Source: Prorocentrum cordatum
Taxonomy: Eukaryota > Sar > Dinophyceae > Prorocentrales > Prorocentraceae
Reading direction: 5' to 3'
NCBI GenBank assembly: GCA_963575745.1
Contig: CAUYUJ010018704.1
Span: 797,828-822,458 of the forward strand
DNA length: 24,631 nucleotides
Position 1 is the first letter of the stretch, and the number at the start of each line of letters is the position of its first letter. Below are positions 17,534 through 24,631 of this stretch, piece after piece. Under the pieces are notes generated by a model, which saw only the letters and a list, made by a program, of their open reading frames with translations, was not told the DNA's origin and searched no databases. The position numbers were made by a program, and so were the translations under genes.

Positions 17534-19804
17534 CTATCCGTGCGTCGCGCCACCAGCCCTGGATGCTGTGCCGAGGCCTGGGTGAGCTGCGAGGCGGTGT
17601 GGCTGAGCGTTCTCTGGTGCTGTCTTTGCCGACTGTGGGTGGTCGGCGGCCCGCTTCGTTTCCCGATTGTCTAAATGTCCTGCCGTCGCTGACTGCGCGA
17701 AAGCTCCAAGTCCGCTCCTCTCTGGGGCGGGCTTCGACCCTCCTCCATGCGTCACTAGGTGCTCCTCGATCAGTAGCCCGCGCATATGGGGACCAAGCTT
17801 TCGAAACGGCCCTGCGGGGGGGCTGGGTCCAGAGAGGGGGGGGGCTTTGGGCCGACTTCCGATCGGTGGGTGCTCGACTGCCTGCGTCGTCCTCCTGGTG
17901 TGTAGGGCTGGCCTGCGACCGGAGCCGGAAGTGTCTGGCGGGCTGCCGTGTGCCTGGACGTCCGGCTCGGATTGCTCGTTGGCATCGCCATCCCAGTCAA
18001 TCCCTTCCACGTCGCCGTCGCCATTCCCGTGCTCTGATGGGGGCGGCACCTCTGCAGGGGCCCCATCGGGCTGGCCGGGCGCGTCGTGTTGTTGGGGCGA
18101 AACGTTTGCTCGGGGCGGGGGGGCGACGTGATCCCCGGCGCGTCGGTCGGTCGGCGGTGATTCCTTATCCTGGGGCCTGTTGAGCCAGCTGGCGGCGGGA
18201 GACTCTGCCTCTGCCGTGCCTCTGGTCGTCGCGTCCTGGGGCTGGGCAGCGAGGAGTTCCATCGTTCCTCTGGTTAGGTACTTCTCCAGCCCTGCGAGGA
18301 ACAGCGCGAGGACGTGCAACGGCTGTCGGTGGGGGCACTGCCCTTGCTGATTATCGAGGTTGCTTGCGTAGCGCTTCCATTCCTCCTGGTACTTTGAGTT
18401 GCTCTCCACCAGGTGTGAGACTACCCTGGCAGCTGCAGCCCTCTGCCCGTCCCATGGGATGCATGGGGGATGGCCGTTGCTTGGGATCTCTTCTCCGTAG
18501 ATTGAGACCAGGAAGGGCAGCAGTTGCTCGAAGGGCCATCCCGTTTCGTCGGTTACATCGCCCACGATGCCCTTTCCCAGTTGCTGCACGTAGGCCGCCC
18601 AGAGGGTGTAGGCTGCGTGGCTCCACTCAATCAGGTATTTCACCAGGGCACGAACAGGGGCTCTCGACTCACCCCCTGCCAGACGGAGGGTGGAGCATGT
18701 GGGCAGCAGGGGCGCTGGGGGCGGCAGCAGGTCGGGGAAAGAGTAATGGATAGAAGCTCCATCGGTCGAACCCCTTTGTTCACCGTGCGCGGCGGGGGGC
18801 TGCGCCGCCCGGTCATCGCGTGGTGGGATCGGCGTGTCCGCGTCCGCGACTGGGGCCCGGCTGGCTGGGGAGAGGTGCGTAGACATGTCGTAGTTGTACC
18901 AGTCCTCGGGAATGTCGATTGTGGCCTGCCGCGTGGTAGGGATGGCAGGGTAAACCTCGTTGGAGTAGTTGTCGAGTATGTGGTCGAGGACGCCCGGGGC
19001 GATATTCCAGATGTGAAAAAGGCACCTCCTGCATGCCCATCCCGCGTTCCACTTCCGCGTGACCCATAGGAGGGGCATTGCGTCCCACGGCGGGAGACCT
19101 GTCTGCTCGTTGCAGTTGGCGTCTGCCTCTGGGCGCCACATGAAGCATCCGAGGGCTGGGCGGCCCGGCGTCCATTCCAGCAAGGGGGAACCGGGGGGAC
19201 AGGTGTCGCATGTGGCTGAGTACATTTGGGTGCGGTGCGCTTCTGCACCAAACCTGCCGTCGGTAAGCCTGTGGGGTGGGAGGGTGGTGCCGGCATTGGC
19301 TGGCCGGACGGGGCGCGGCGCACGCATGACGAGGTCCTTCAGGGAGGAAGGGACCGAGGCATCGTTAGGCCGACCGAACCCCAGCGGGAGGCTGGACAGC
19401 GAGGGGAGGGTCCGAGCTCTCTTGCGCGCTCGGTCTTCTTCCACTCTGCGCTTGTACTCCTGTAGACGCTGCTGCATGGCCTTCTTGGTACCGCCTTCAG
19501 CCTGGTTGGGGTCAGGTACATGAATTCCCTCCAGGGACCTGACCCAGCACAGCTCACAGAGCCACCTGCAGTTCTTGCCCTTCATGTATGCCTGCGCGCG
19601 GTTCTGAGCTAGCAGCTCACGGGTGTCGTCATCCTCCCGGGTGCCAACTGCTGCCTGTAGTCCCGTGCTGGTGCAGCCGTCGCAGTTGTAGCTGGCGTCC
19701 TTCTGCAGCCTGCAGAATCGCTCGTCCCGTACTATCGGGGGGGATAGCGCTGTACCTGGAGCTGGTGAGGCCGGGAGGTCTTCGTCGAGGCGGCGGTTGG
19801 ACAT
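17534..19804 (-). CDS. Hypothetical Cys-cluster protein, 756 codons, unknown function
   Basis: This is the longest non-repetitive frame in the window. I place the start at 19804 (MSNRRLDEDL); the frame stays open upstream to an ATG at 20026, but that part overlaps hairpin and repeat sequence. Visible features: CxxC at residues 41-44, CxxxCxxC at 79-86, CxxC at 199-202 with C220 and C231, and CxxC at 258-261, in pairs that could bind zinc. A highly charged stretch at about 107-132 is likely helical, with a basic KRAR end. A Trp-rich section (235-305) and a helical section (385-510) follow. From about 540 the tail is acidic, Pro- and Gln-rich. The TAG stop at 17534-17536 is probably not the natural end, because the -1 frame continues as coding-like sequence. 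No introns are needed within it. A retroelement ORF1-type protein is possible but unproven. Confidence 0.65.
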   Translation of the reverse strand: MSNRRLDEDLPASPAPGTALSPPIVRDERFCRLQKDASYNCDGCTSTGLQAAVGTREDDDTRELLAQNRAQAYMKGKNCRWLCELCWVRSLEGIHVPDPNQAEGGTKKAMQQRLQEYKRRVEEDRARKRARTLPSLSSLPLGFGRPNDASVPSSLKDLVMRAPRPVRPANAGTTLPPHRLTDGRFGAEAHRTQMYSATCDTCPPGSPLLEWTPGRPALGCFMWRPEADANCNEQTGLPPWDAMPLLWVTRKWNAGWACRRCLFHIWNIAPGVLDHILDNYSNEVYPAIPTTRQATIDIPEDWYNYDMSTHLSPASRAPVADADTPIPPRDDRAAQPPAAHGEQRGSTDGASIHYSFPDLLPPPAPLLPTCSTLRLAGGESRAPVRALVKYLIEWSHAAYTLWAAYVQQLGKGIVGDVTDETGWPFEQLLPFLVSIYGEEIPSNGHPPCIPWDGQRAAAARVVSHLVESNSKYQEEWKRYASNLDNQQGQCPHRQPLHVLALFLAGLEKYLTRGTMELLAAQPQDATTRGTAEAESPAASWLNRPQDKESPPTDRRAGDHVAPPPRANVSPQQHDAPGQPDGAPAEVPPPSEHGNGDGDVEGIDWDGDANEQSEPDVQAHGSPPDTSGSGRRPALHTRRTTQAVEHPPIGSRPKAPPLSGPSPPAGPFRKLGPHMRGLLIEEHLVTHGGGSKPAPERSGLGAFAQSATAGHLDNRETKRAADHPQSAKTAPENAQPHRLAAHPGLGTASRAGGATHG
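17816..17844 (+). other. Two G homopolymers at the likely frame switch
   Basis: G7 (17816-17822) and G9 (17836-17844) lie inside the zone where both coding frames of the minus-strand gene are open. One missing base in either run would produce the observed -1 offset. On the mRNA these are C runs. Confidence 0.5.
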
Positions 19805-19859
19805 CGCGACCCCGCCTCCTATGTACAACAGGTCGGCTGGTAGGGATACGCGAAGCGTT

Positions 19860-19900
19860 AACAATTGCAGTGCGCTTCCAGGAATCTCCGCGCAATTGTT
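19860..19900. repeat. Hairpin AACAATTGC/GCAATTGTT upstream of the main start codon
   Basis: AACAATTGC (19860-19868) and GCAATTGTT (19892-19900) are exact complements around a 23-nt loop. The structure lies about 55 bp upstream of the ATG at 19804, in the presumed 5' leader of the minus-strand gene. A regulatory role is only a guess. Confidence 0.55.
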
Positions 19901-20019
19901 CCTGACGCCTTGGAGGCGTGGCTGGGAGTCCAAACTTCCCACGGGTCCGGCGATGGCCTCAAGGGGCCGTACTGGGCCTGTCCGAGAAGCCAAATCACTA
20001 AACCACCGCGACCACATAC

Positions 20020-20230
20020 ATCCCACCAGCCCTCCAGGCGGAGGTGGTATAACGAGTTAGCTTCGTCCCTTTTCCAAGAACCTTCCTTACCCTCTTCGGC
20101 GAAAGGTTTACCACTGCCCCGTACTGATACACACACACACATTCCCTCGCCCGACGGGCGACAAACCAGGGCCAATGATCCCCCCCCCAGGTCAAAAAAA
20201 ACATACAAAGCGCAGTGTGCGGCACAGTCT
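20020..20230 (+). repeat. Modular repeat, module A, copy 2 (truncated)
   Basis: Starts CATCCCACCAGCCCTC and shares with 3628-3850 the pyrimidine-rich middle, the TTCGGCGAAAGGTTTACCACTG-like block, ACAAACCAGGGCCAATG and AAAACATACAAAGCGCA. An (AC)n tract sits at about 20130-20141. No module B follows. Confidence 0.7.
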
Positions 20231-20653
20231 TGGGTCATGCTAGGGGGGCCCGCGAGCAATCTGTACTGCTTGTTGAAAGGAACGGGGCGAGGGTGCTGGC
20301 TCATTGCCTGCTGGGTGCGGGCCCACCAGACATCAGGATGGCCACTCCGCCACGACTGTGCATCTGTTTTCGACAAGGATGGCCAGAGCCTCCATGTTTC
20401 CCGATGTACGCGGGCGCACCTGCACCCTGCGCGTGCCTCGAACGTGGCGCACCCGGCGCGGCTGGAGCATGCCTCGCCATCGCTCGGACGTCCATTCCCT
20501 GCGTTTTTACCTAACAGCGAAGACCGATCGGTTTCTAGTGGGGTCAAAAGAGAGCATCTTGACGCCCCAAGGGGGTCTGGGCGGGATCCGGACAAAACTG
20601 GACAAAACCGGCAGCCCCAGGATTCCTTAGGCATCATTCGGAATCCTTAGAAA
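20231..20653. other. Region without a gene; contains a piece of repeat C
   Basis: Only short, unconvincing frames. 20477-20504 matches the left end of repeat C (173-200) with one mismatch, and GGCGCACCTGCACC-like words at 20405-20465 resemble those at 22000-22110. GACAAAACTGG/GACAAAACCGG form a small tandem near 20592. Confidence 0.5.
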
Positions 20654-20860
20654 TCCATTCCCAGAACACCATTCCCAGGCCACATTTTGAATGCCCGGAG
20701 CCAGCTGTAGGCCACTTCGTGTTCTTCGTGTTCCCAGAGCACCATTCCCAGGCCACATTTTGAATGCCCGGAGCCAACTTTAGGCCACTTCGTGCTCTTC
20801 GTGTTCCCAGAACACCATTCCCAGGCTACATTTTGATTGCACGGAGCCAACTGTGAGGCT
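20654..20860 (+). repeat. 73-bp tandem repeat, about 2.8 copies
   Basis: CACATTTTGAATGCCCGGAG occurs at 20681 and 20754, and a variant (TACATTTTGATTGCACGGAG) at 20827. The exact spacing of 73 bp each time leads directly into the hexamer repeat. Confidence 0.9.
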
Positions 20861-21768
20861 GAGGCCGAGGCAGGCTGAGGCTGAGGCAGGCTGAGACTGA
20901 GCCTGAGGCAGGCTGAGGCTGAGGCTGAGGCTGATGCAGGCTGAGGCTGAGAGACTGACGCTGAGGCTGAGGCAGGCTGAGGCTGAGGCTGAGGCCGAGG
21001 CAGGCTGAGGCTGAGGCCGAGGCCGAGGCTGATGCTGAGGCAAGCTGCGGCTGAGGCTGAGGCTGAGACTAAGGCAGGCTGAGGCTGAGGCTGATGCAGG
21101 CTGAGGCTGAGAGGCTGACGCTGAGGCTGAGGCAGGCTGAGGCTGAGGCTGAGGCCGAGGCAGGCTGAGGCTGAGGCCGAGGCCGAGGAGGCTGAGGCTG
21201 AGGCACTGAGGCTGAGGCTGAGGCTGAGGCTGAGGCAGGCTGAGGCTGAGGCTGATGCAGGCTGAGGCTGAGAGGCTGACGCTGAGGCTGAGGCAGGCTG
21301 AGGCTGACTCTGAGGCTGAGGCAGGCTGAGGCTGAGGCTGAGGCTGATGCAAGCCGAGGCAGGCTGAGGCTAAGGCTGAAGCTGAGGCAGGCTGAGGCTG
21401 AGGCTGTGGCTCAGGCTGAGGCTGAGGCAAGCTGCGGCTGAGGCAGGCTGAGGCTGAGGCTGATGCAGGCTGAGGCTGCGGCAGGCTGAGGCTGAGGCTG
21501 AGGCAGGCTGAGGCTGAGGCTGAGGCCGAGGCAGGCTGAGGCTGAGGCCGAGGCAAGCCGAGGCAGGCAGAGGCTAAGGCTGAAGCTGAGGCAGGCTGAG
21601 GCTGAGGCTGAGGCTGAGGCTGAGGCAAGCTGCGGCTGAGGCAGGCTGAGGCTGAGGCTGATGCAGGCTGAGGCTGAGCTGCTGGGCTGAGGCAGGCTGA
21701 GGCTGAGGCTGAGGCCGAGGCAGGCTGAGGCTGAGGCCGAGGCAAGCCGAGGCAGGCTGAGGCTGCGA
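20853..21768 (+). repeat. ~900-bp GGCTGA hexanucleotide minisatellite
   Basis: Almost entirely GAGGCT/GGCTGA hexamers with interspersed GCAGGCTGAG, GCTGATGCAGG, GAGAGGCTGACG and GAGGCCGAGG variants, forming recurring longer blocks of ~60-150 bp. A 321-codon minus-strand frame through it is a Ser/Ala/Gln/Pro repeat and is not taken as a gene. Confidence 0.95.
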
Positions 21769-21876
21769 CTGCGAGAACAGCAGAATTCTACAACTGGATT
21801 CTCACCTGAATCTTAAGGGGAATGCTTCCAGATATGCGTCTACACATCGCTGTGAGGTTGCTTTGCCGGGATAATT

Positions 21877-21973
21877 TTCGGTTTCGTGCGTGGTTTTTTC
21901 GCCAAATGATCAAGGATGCTCCTCGATGGCCCTCGCCGAAGGAAAAATGCTCACGTCCGAGCAATGCCAAGAT
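21877..21973 (+). repeat. Dispersed repeat C, copy 2
   Basis: Matches 207-308: TTCGGTTTCGTGCGTG, CGCCAAATGATCAAGGATGC and CGAAGGAAAAATGCTCACGT, ending ATGCCAAG. The right inverted end is changed (GAGCAATGCC for GAGCGATGCC), and the left end survives only as ATCGCTGTG near 21847. Confidence 0.8.
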
Positions 21974-21999
21974 GCGGCTCACTTGGCGCACGCAGATCA

Positions 22000-22115
22000 T
22001 GTGGCGCAGCTGGCGCACAGGGCGTACCCGGCACGCTCGGGCCCGAAGGGGCGCCTGGCGCGCAGGGTGCGCGTCGCGCGCCTGGCACGCGTGGCGCGCC
22101 TCGCCCCGGCGTCGC
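22000..22115 (+). repeat. Degenerate CTGGCGCGC short repeat
   Basis: About nine imperfect 9-13-bp units of (C)TGGCGCGC/GGCGCAC type. Frames through it are Arg/Ala/Gly-rich by-products. Confidence 0.55.
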
Positions 22116-22139
22116 GGCGCACATGGGGTCTTTACTTGG

Positions 22140-22265
22140 TTTCCAGCAGATGCACATCCAAAGGCGAACGCTGAATAAGCTGAGCCTCGGGTACTACGCA
22201 TGTGTTGGCGAGGCAGGCTAGAGTGAGCCAAACGGTTTGCGTTTGAGAGGAGTGCCTTGACCACC
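22140..22265 (+). repeat. Modular repeat, module B, copy 2
   Basis: Carries CATCCAAAGGCG, CTCGGGTACTACGCATGTGT, GAGTGAGCCAAACGG and TTGACCACC in the same order as 4200-4330. Here module B precedes module A directly. Confidence 0.7.
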
Positions 22266-22380
22266 TTTGCCTATTCATAGAGACCCCCTCCCCCACCCGA
22301 CCAGACACCAACCCGGACCCATGACAACACCCCCGCACCAGACCTGTCAAAGAACAATACGAAATACACTTTGCCTCCAA
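22262..22380 (+). repeat. Modular repeat, module A (right part), copy 3
   Basis: Shares CCTATTCATAGAGACCCCCT (compare CCTATTACTATACACCCCCT at 3734), ACACCAACCCGG, and the AAGAACAATACGAAATACAC segment with module A copy 1. Confidence 0.65.
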
Positions 22381-22786
22381 ATCTGGTGCATGCGCGGGTG
22401 CCCGTCTACCACTTTGCATGTGTGTTTGACGGGGACGGCGGGGGTGCCCTCACACTGCTTGCAGCGCGAAAGCCAACCATCCCTGGAATAAAGATAACCC
22501 AATATATCAAAGTCGCCTCCAAAGCTGGAGCATGCGCGGGTGCCCCGCGACCACTTTGTACTGCTTTTTGGCATGGACGGCGGGGGTGCCCTCATATCGC
22601 TTGCTGCGAGCAAGCCAGCAAGCCCAGGAGGAGGAGGAGGAGGAGCCCCAAACCAATGCAGCATGTACGTTGCCTTCAAATCTGGAGCACGCGCGGGCTC
22701 CTCGCGACCACTTTGCATTGGCTGTTGACAGGGGCGGCGGGGGTGCCCCGCGACCACTTTGCGTTGCTTTCTGACAGGGATGCCCA
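22369..22786 (+). repeat. ~150-bp diverged tandem between modules A and B
   Basis: Units begin at GCCTCCAAATCTGG (about 22372), GCCTCCAAAGCTGG (22514) and GCCTTCAAATCTGG (22671). Each continues with GCATGCGCGGG, a CGACCACTTTGC block and GACGGCGGGGGTGCCC. The last unit has an extra partial copy. A short GGA tract (22628-22647) interrupts the second unit. Confidence 0.8.
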
Positions 22787-22917
22787 GGTGCTGCGTCTGT
22801 GCTGGGAGGGCGGGTGGGAGTGAGCGAGGCGTCGTGTGCCTTGTGGACAGGTGTCCTGACCCCTCCCCCCAACCCCAGTCCAGTCCATGGGTCTGGAAGG
22901 GGGCCGCGGGTAGTTGG
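22786..22917 (+). repeat. Modular repeat, module B, copy 3
   Basis: Contains GGTGCTGCGTCTGTGCTGGG, AGGGCGGGTGGGAGTGAGCG, CCTGACCCCTCCCCC and GGAGCGTCCAA, matching 4251-4390 in the same order and spacing. Confidence 0.8.
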
Positions 22918-23302
22918 AGCGTCCAAGATGACCCAAGACAGCGCCAAGAGGGCCTCAGAGAGCGCGAGATGGCCTCCATGATGCTTTGAGGTAGCCCAAG
23001 ATGGTTTCGAAGATGCTACAAGAGGCCCCAAGACAGCCCCAAGAAGGCCCTAAGTGTCCCCCGAGCCTTCCAAAGTACCCCCCAAGACTCCAATACCTGT
23101 CCAACGCCTAAGGCAACTGACGGTGTGTTGCCTTCTCGCCGTTTCTCTTCCGATGGGCTTGTAAGGCTTTAAGATGCCCCCAATATGACCCAGGAGGGGC
23201 CCACTAGGGGCACAAGACGGCCCCAAGAGCGTTCAAAAGGGCTCCTCGAGCGCCTCAAGAGCGCCTCAAGAGCGCCTCAAGAGCGCCTCAAGAGCGCACC
23301 AA
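22918..23302 (+). repeat. CCAAGANGGCC array with an 11-bp perfect tandem
   Basis: Imperfect CCAAGA(G/T)GGCC units run from just after module B copy 3. At 23248-23302 the array becomes a tandem of five GAGCGCCTCAA units, four of them identical, indicating recent local expansion. Confidence 0.8.
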
Positions 23303-23918
23303 GGGGGGACGGACCTGAATTACATCCTTCCTTCTGTTTGAAAGGTGGGGCCTAAGATCGCTCCAAGAGGGCGCCAAGACCTTCCAAAAGAGCCCCAAGC
23401 TCACCCAAAAGGCTTCCGAAATAGCGCTAAGATGGTTCCACGAGGCCTTCAAAGAGGCCTCCAAGAGGCTTCACAAAGGCTCGCGGAGCGAAACCTCCGC
23501 GAAGCCTTATGTTTGTCTCGTCAGTGTCGTCGTCAACGTCTTCACCTCGCCTGGGCATCTTATCTAGATGGGCTGGCGGAGATGCGCGAATCGTCTACAG
23601 CTTCGATTTTTGAAACATACTCGCCTGTTCGGTCCCAAGAGCTTCCACGACGGCCACGAGGCTCCCAATATCGCACTGAAGCAAATTCCAATTCCAGGCC
23701 ACCACCGGGCCCCAAAGAAGCCTCCCAAACGGGAACCCCTGAGACCCCGATTGCCTCCAGAGGGCTCAAGAGGTCCACAAAATGCTTCCAAAGAGGCCCC
23801 AAGAGATTGGACCTCGAGGCCTCTTGTCCACGACCCAGGGACAATTTCGGGACGGGCCGAATGCCACTAGATCTGTTAGCCAGCGTGGACCCCAAGCAGT
23901 GAGTTATTGCACAGAGAA
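23303..23918. other. Region with one doubtful plus-strand frame
   Basis: A 185-codon plus frame (23345-23902) begins inside the CCAAGA repeat, which explains its Lys/Pro/Arg start. The later part (about 23500-23890) is less repetitive and includes HLAWASYLDGLAEMRESS, so it might hold an exon, but overlapping minus frames are equally long. A fold-back of GGCTCGCGGAG (23478-23488) with CTCCGCGAAGCC (23495-23506) lies just upstream. Confidence 0.3.
23478..23506. repeat. Hairpin GGCTCGCGGAG/CTCCGCGAAGCC
   Basis: Eleven paired bases with one bulge around a 6-nt loop. Confidence 0.65.
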
Positions 23919-23925
23919 GGTGAAA

Positions 23926-24310
23926 GGTATGGTGTGTAAACTATGTGGTGCAAGCTAGGTTGTGTAAAGATTGCGGTGTGGGCTAGGTGGAGCTAGGTGG
24001 TGTGAGCTACGTTGTGCAAGCTATGCGATGTAAGCTACGCTGTGGAAGCGATGTGGTGCAAGATATGGCGTGTAAGCTATGTGGCGTGCGCTAGATGATG
24101 TGAGCTATGCTGTGTAATACATTTATGTATGTATACATCTACACACCTGGCTTGAGCTACGCGGTGAAAACTATTTTGCGTGAGCTGTGTCGCGCAAGCT
24201 ATGCCGTGTACGCCGTGCGGTGCACGCCAGGTGGTGCGAGCTGTGTGGCGCTGCGAGCCGCCGTGGTGACCAAGCCGTGCGGTGCAAGCAGCGCGGTGCA
24301 GGCTGCGCGG
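23926..24310 (+). repeat. Degenerate 14-bp minisatellite, consensus AAGCTATGCGGTGT
   Basis: From about 24019 seven consecutive 14-bp units can be read in register (AAGCTATGCGATGT, AAGCTACGCTGTGG, AAGCGATGTGGTGC and so on). Similar units lie on both sides, interrupted by an AT-rich stretch (TACATTTATGTATGTATACA) at about 24118-24138. G+C content of the units rises towards the right. Confidence 0.8.
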
Positions 24311-24322
24311 TGTCAGTGCACG

Positions 24323-24452
24323 GGGAGGAGGAGGAGGAGGAGGAGGAGGAGGAGGAGGAGGAGGAGGAGGAGGAAGGGAGGAGAGGAGGAGGAGAAAGGA
24401 GGAGGAGGAGGAGGAGGAGAAGGAGGAGGAGGAGGAGGAGGAGGAGGGGAGG
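24323..24452 (+). repeat. GGA trinucleotide microsatellite
   Basis: About 130 bp of GGA/GAG with few interruptions, purine-only on the plus strand. The complementary CTC type occurs at 9357-9493. Confidence 0.9.
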
Positions 24453-24631
24453 GGGGCGGCCCACGGGCGGGCACCGAGCAAAAGTCCCCCAGAGAGCCCA
24501 CCCCGCGCGCTGAGGTACGCCCACCGAGGCGCCCCACGGGGCGGGCACCGGGGCGTCCACGGGGCGCCCACGGGCGCCCTCAGCAGCCAGGCAGCGGCCG
24601 AAGACGCGCGGAGCCCGCCCAGCGCTCGAGG

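Noticed and set aside
20780-21745. 321-codon minus frame, Ser/Ala/Gln/Pro repeats
   Set aside because: It is the GGCTGA minisatellite read in one phase; the hexamer keeps all frames repetitive, so length is not evidence of coding.
23345-23902. 185-codon plus frame as a definite gene
   Set aside because: It begins in the CCAAGA repeat and has no recognisable domain. The later half may be an exon, but the sequence alone does not support calling a gene.

Overview
The window looks like nuclear DNA of a eukaryote with a GC-rich, repeat-dense genome (well above half G+C by eye). There are no prokaryotic-style operons, Shine-Dalgarno-spaced gene tandems, rRNA or tRNA genes that I can recognise. Most of the sequence is satellite, minisatellite, microsatellite, fold-back elements and dispersed modular repeats, with one convincing long reading frame. 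A dinoflagellate (for example a Prorocentrum-like genome) would fit the base composition, the sparse genes and the retroelement debris. This is inference only: I found no dinoflagellate spliced-leader sequence or other diagnostic marker.

Layout, left to right. 134-352: dispersed repeat C with 13-bp inverted ends, flanked by direct repeats. About 780-3130: a satellite of ~33-bp monomers in a ~133-bp higher-order unit, including a 460-bp near-identical duplication. About 3213-3311: the same satellite reappears in inverted orientation, and both ends of the satellite domain carry the same small hairpin repeat. 3628-4700: a modular repeat (module A, GGC expansion, module B, CCAAGAGGCCC array) whose architecture recurs at 22262-23310. 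5001-5026 and 7154-7352: fold-back sequences. 7353-9128: low-complexity trinucleotide DNA. 9301-9545: a 245-bp inverted-repeat element with 50-bp ends (48/50 identical) and a perfect 5-bp flanking duplication. 10261-10990: a distinctly AT-richer island. 11486-13450: a pair of 195-bp direct repeats enclosing a ~165-bp tandem repeat and an ~800-bp in-phase GAT tract. 13700-13991: a 63-bp minisatellite. 15233-15457: a short reverse-transcriptase-like fragment with a YADD box.

The main gene lies on the minus strand. A 756-codon frame (19804-17534) with CxxC clusters, a charged helical stretch and an acidic, proline-rich tail is followed in the -1 frame by a second coding-looking segment ending at 16869. 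The two frames are both open for about 460 nt and probably belong to one protein of roughly 970-980 residues, split by an indel in a G homopolymer, an intron or a frameshift. I cannot assign a function. The right side (20020-24452) is again repeats: a 73-bp tandem, ~900 bp of GGCTGA hexamers, the second modular repeat, an 11-bp tandem, a 14-bp minisatellite and a GGA tract.

I see no set of genes that work together here. The interest lies in the split gene and in the organisation and recent activity of the repeat families.
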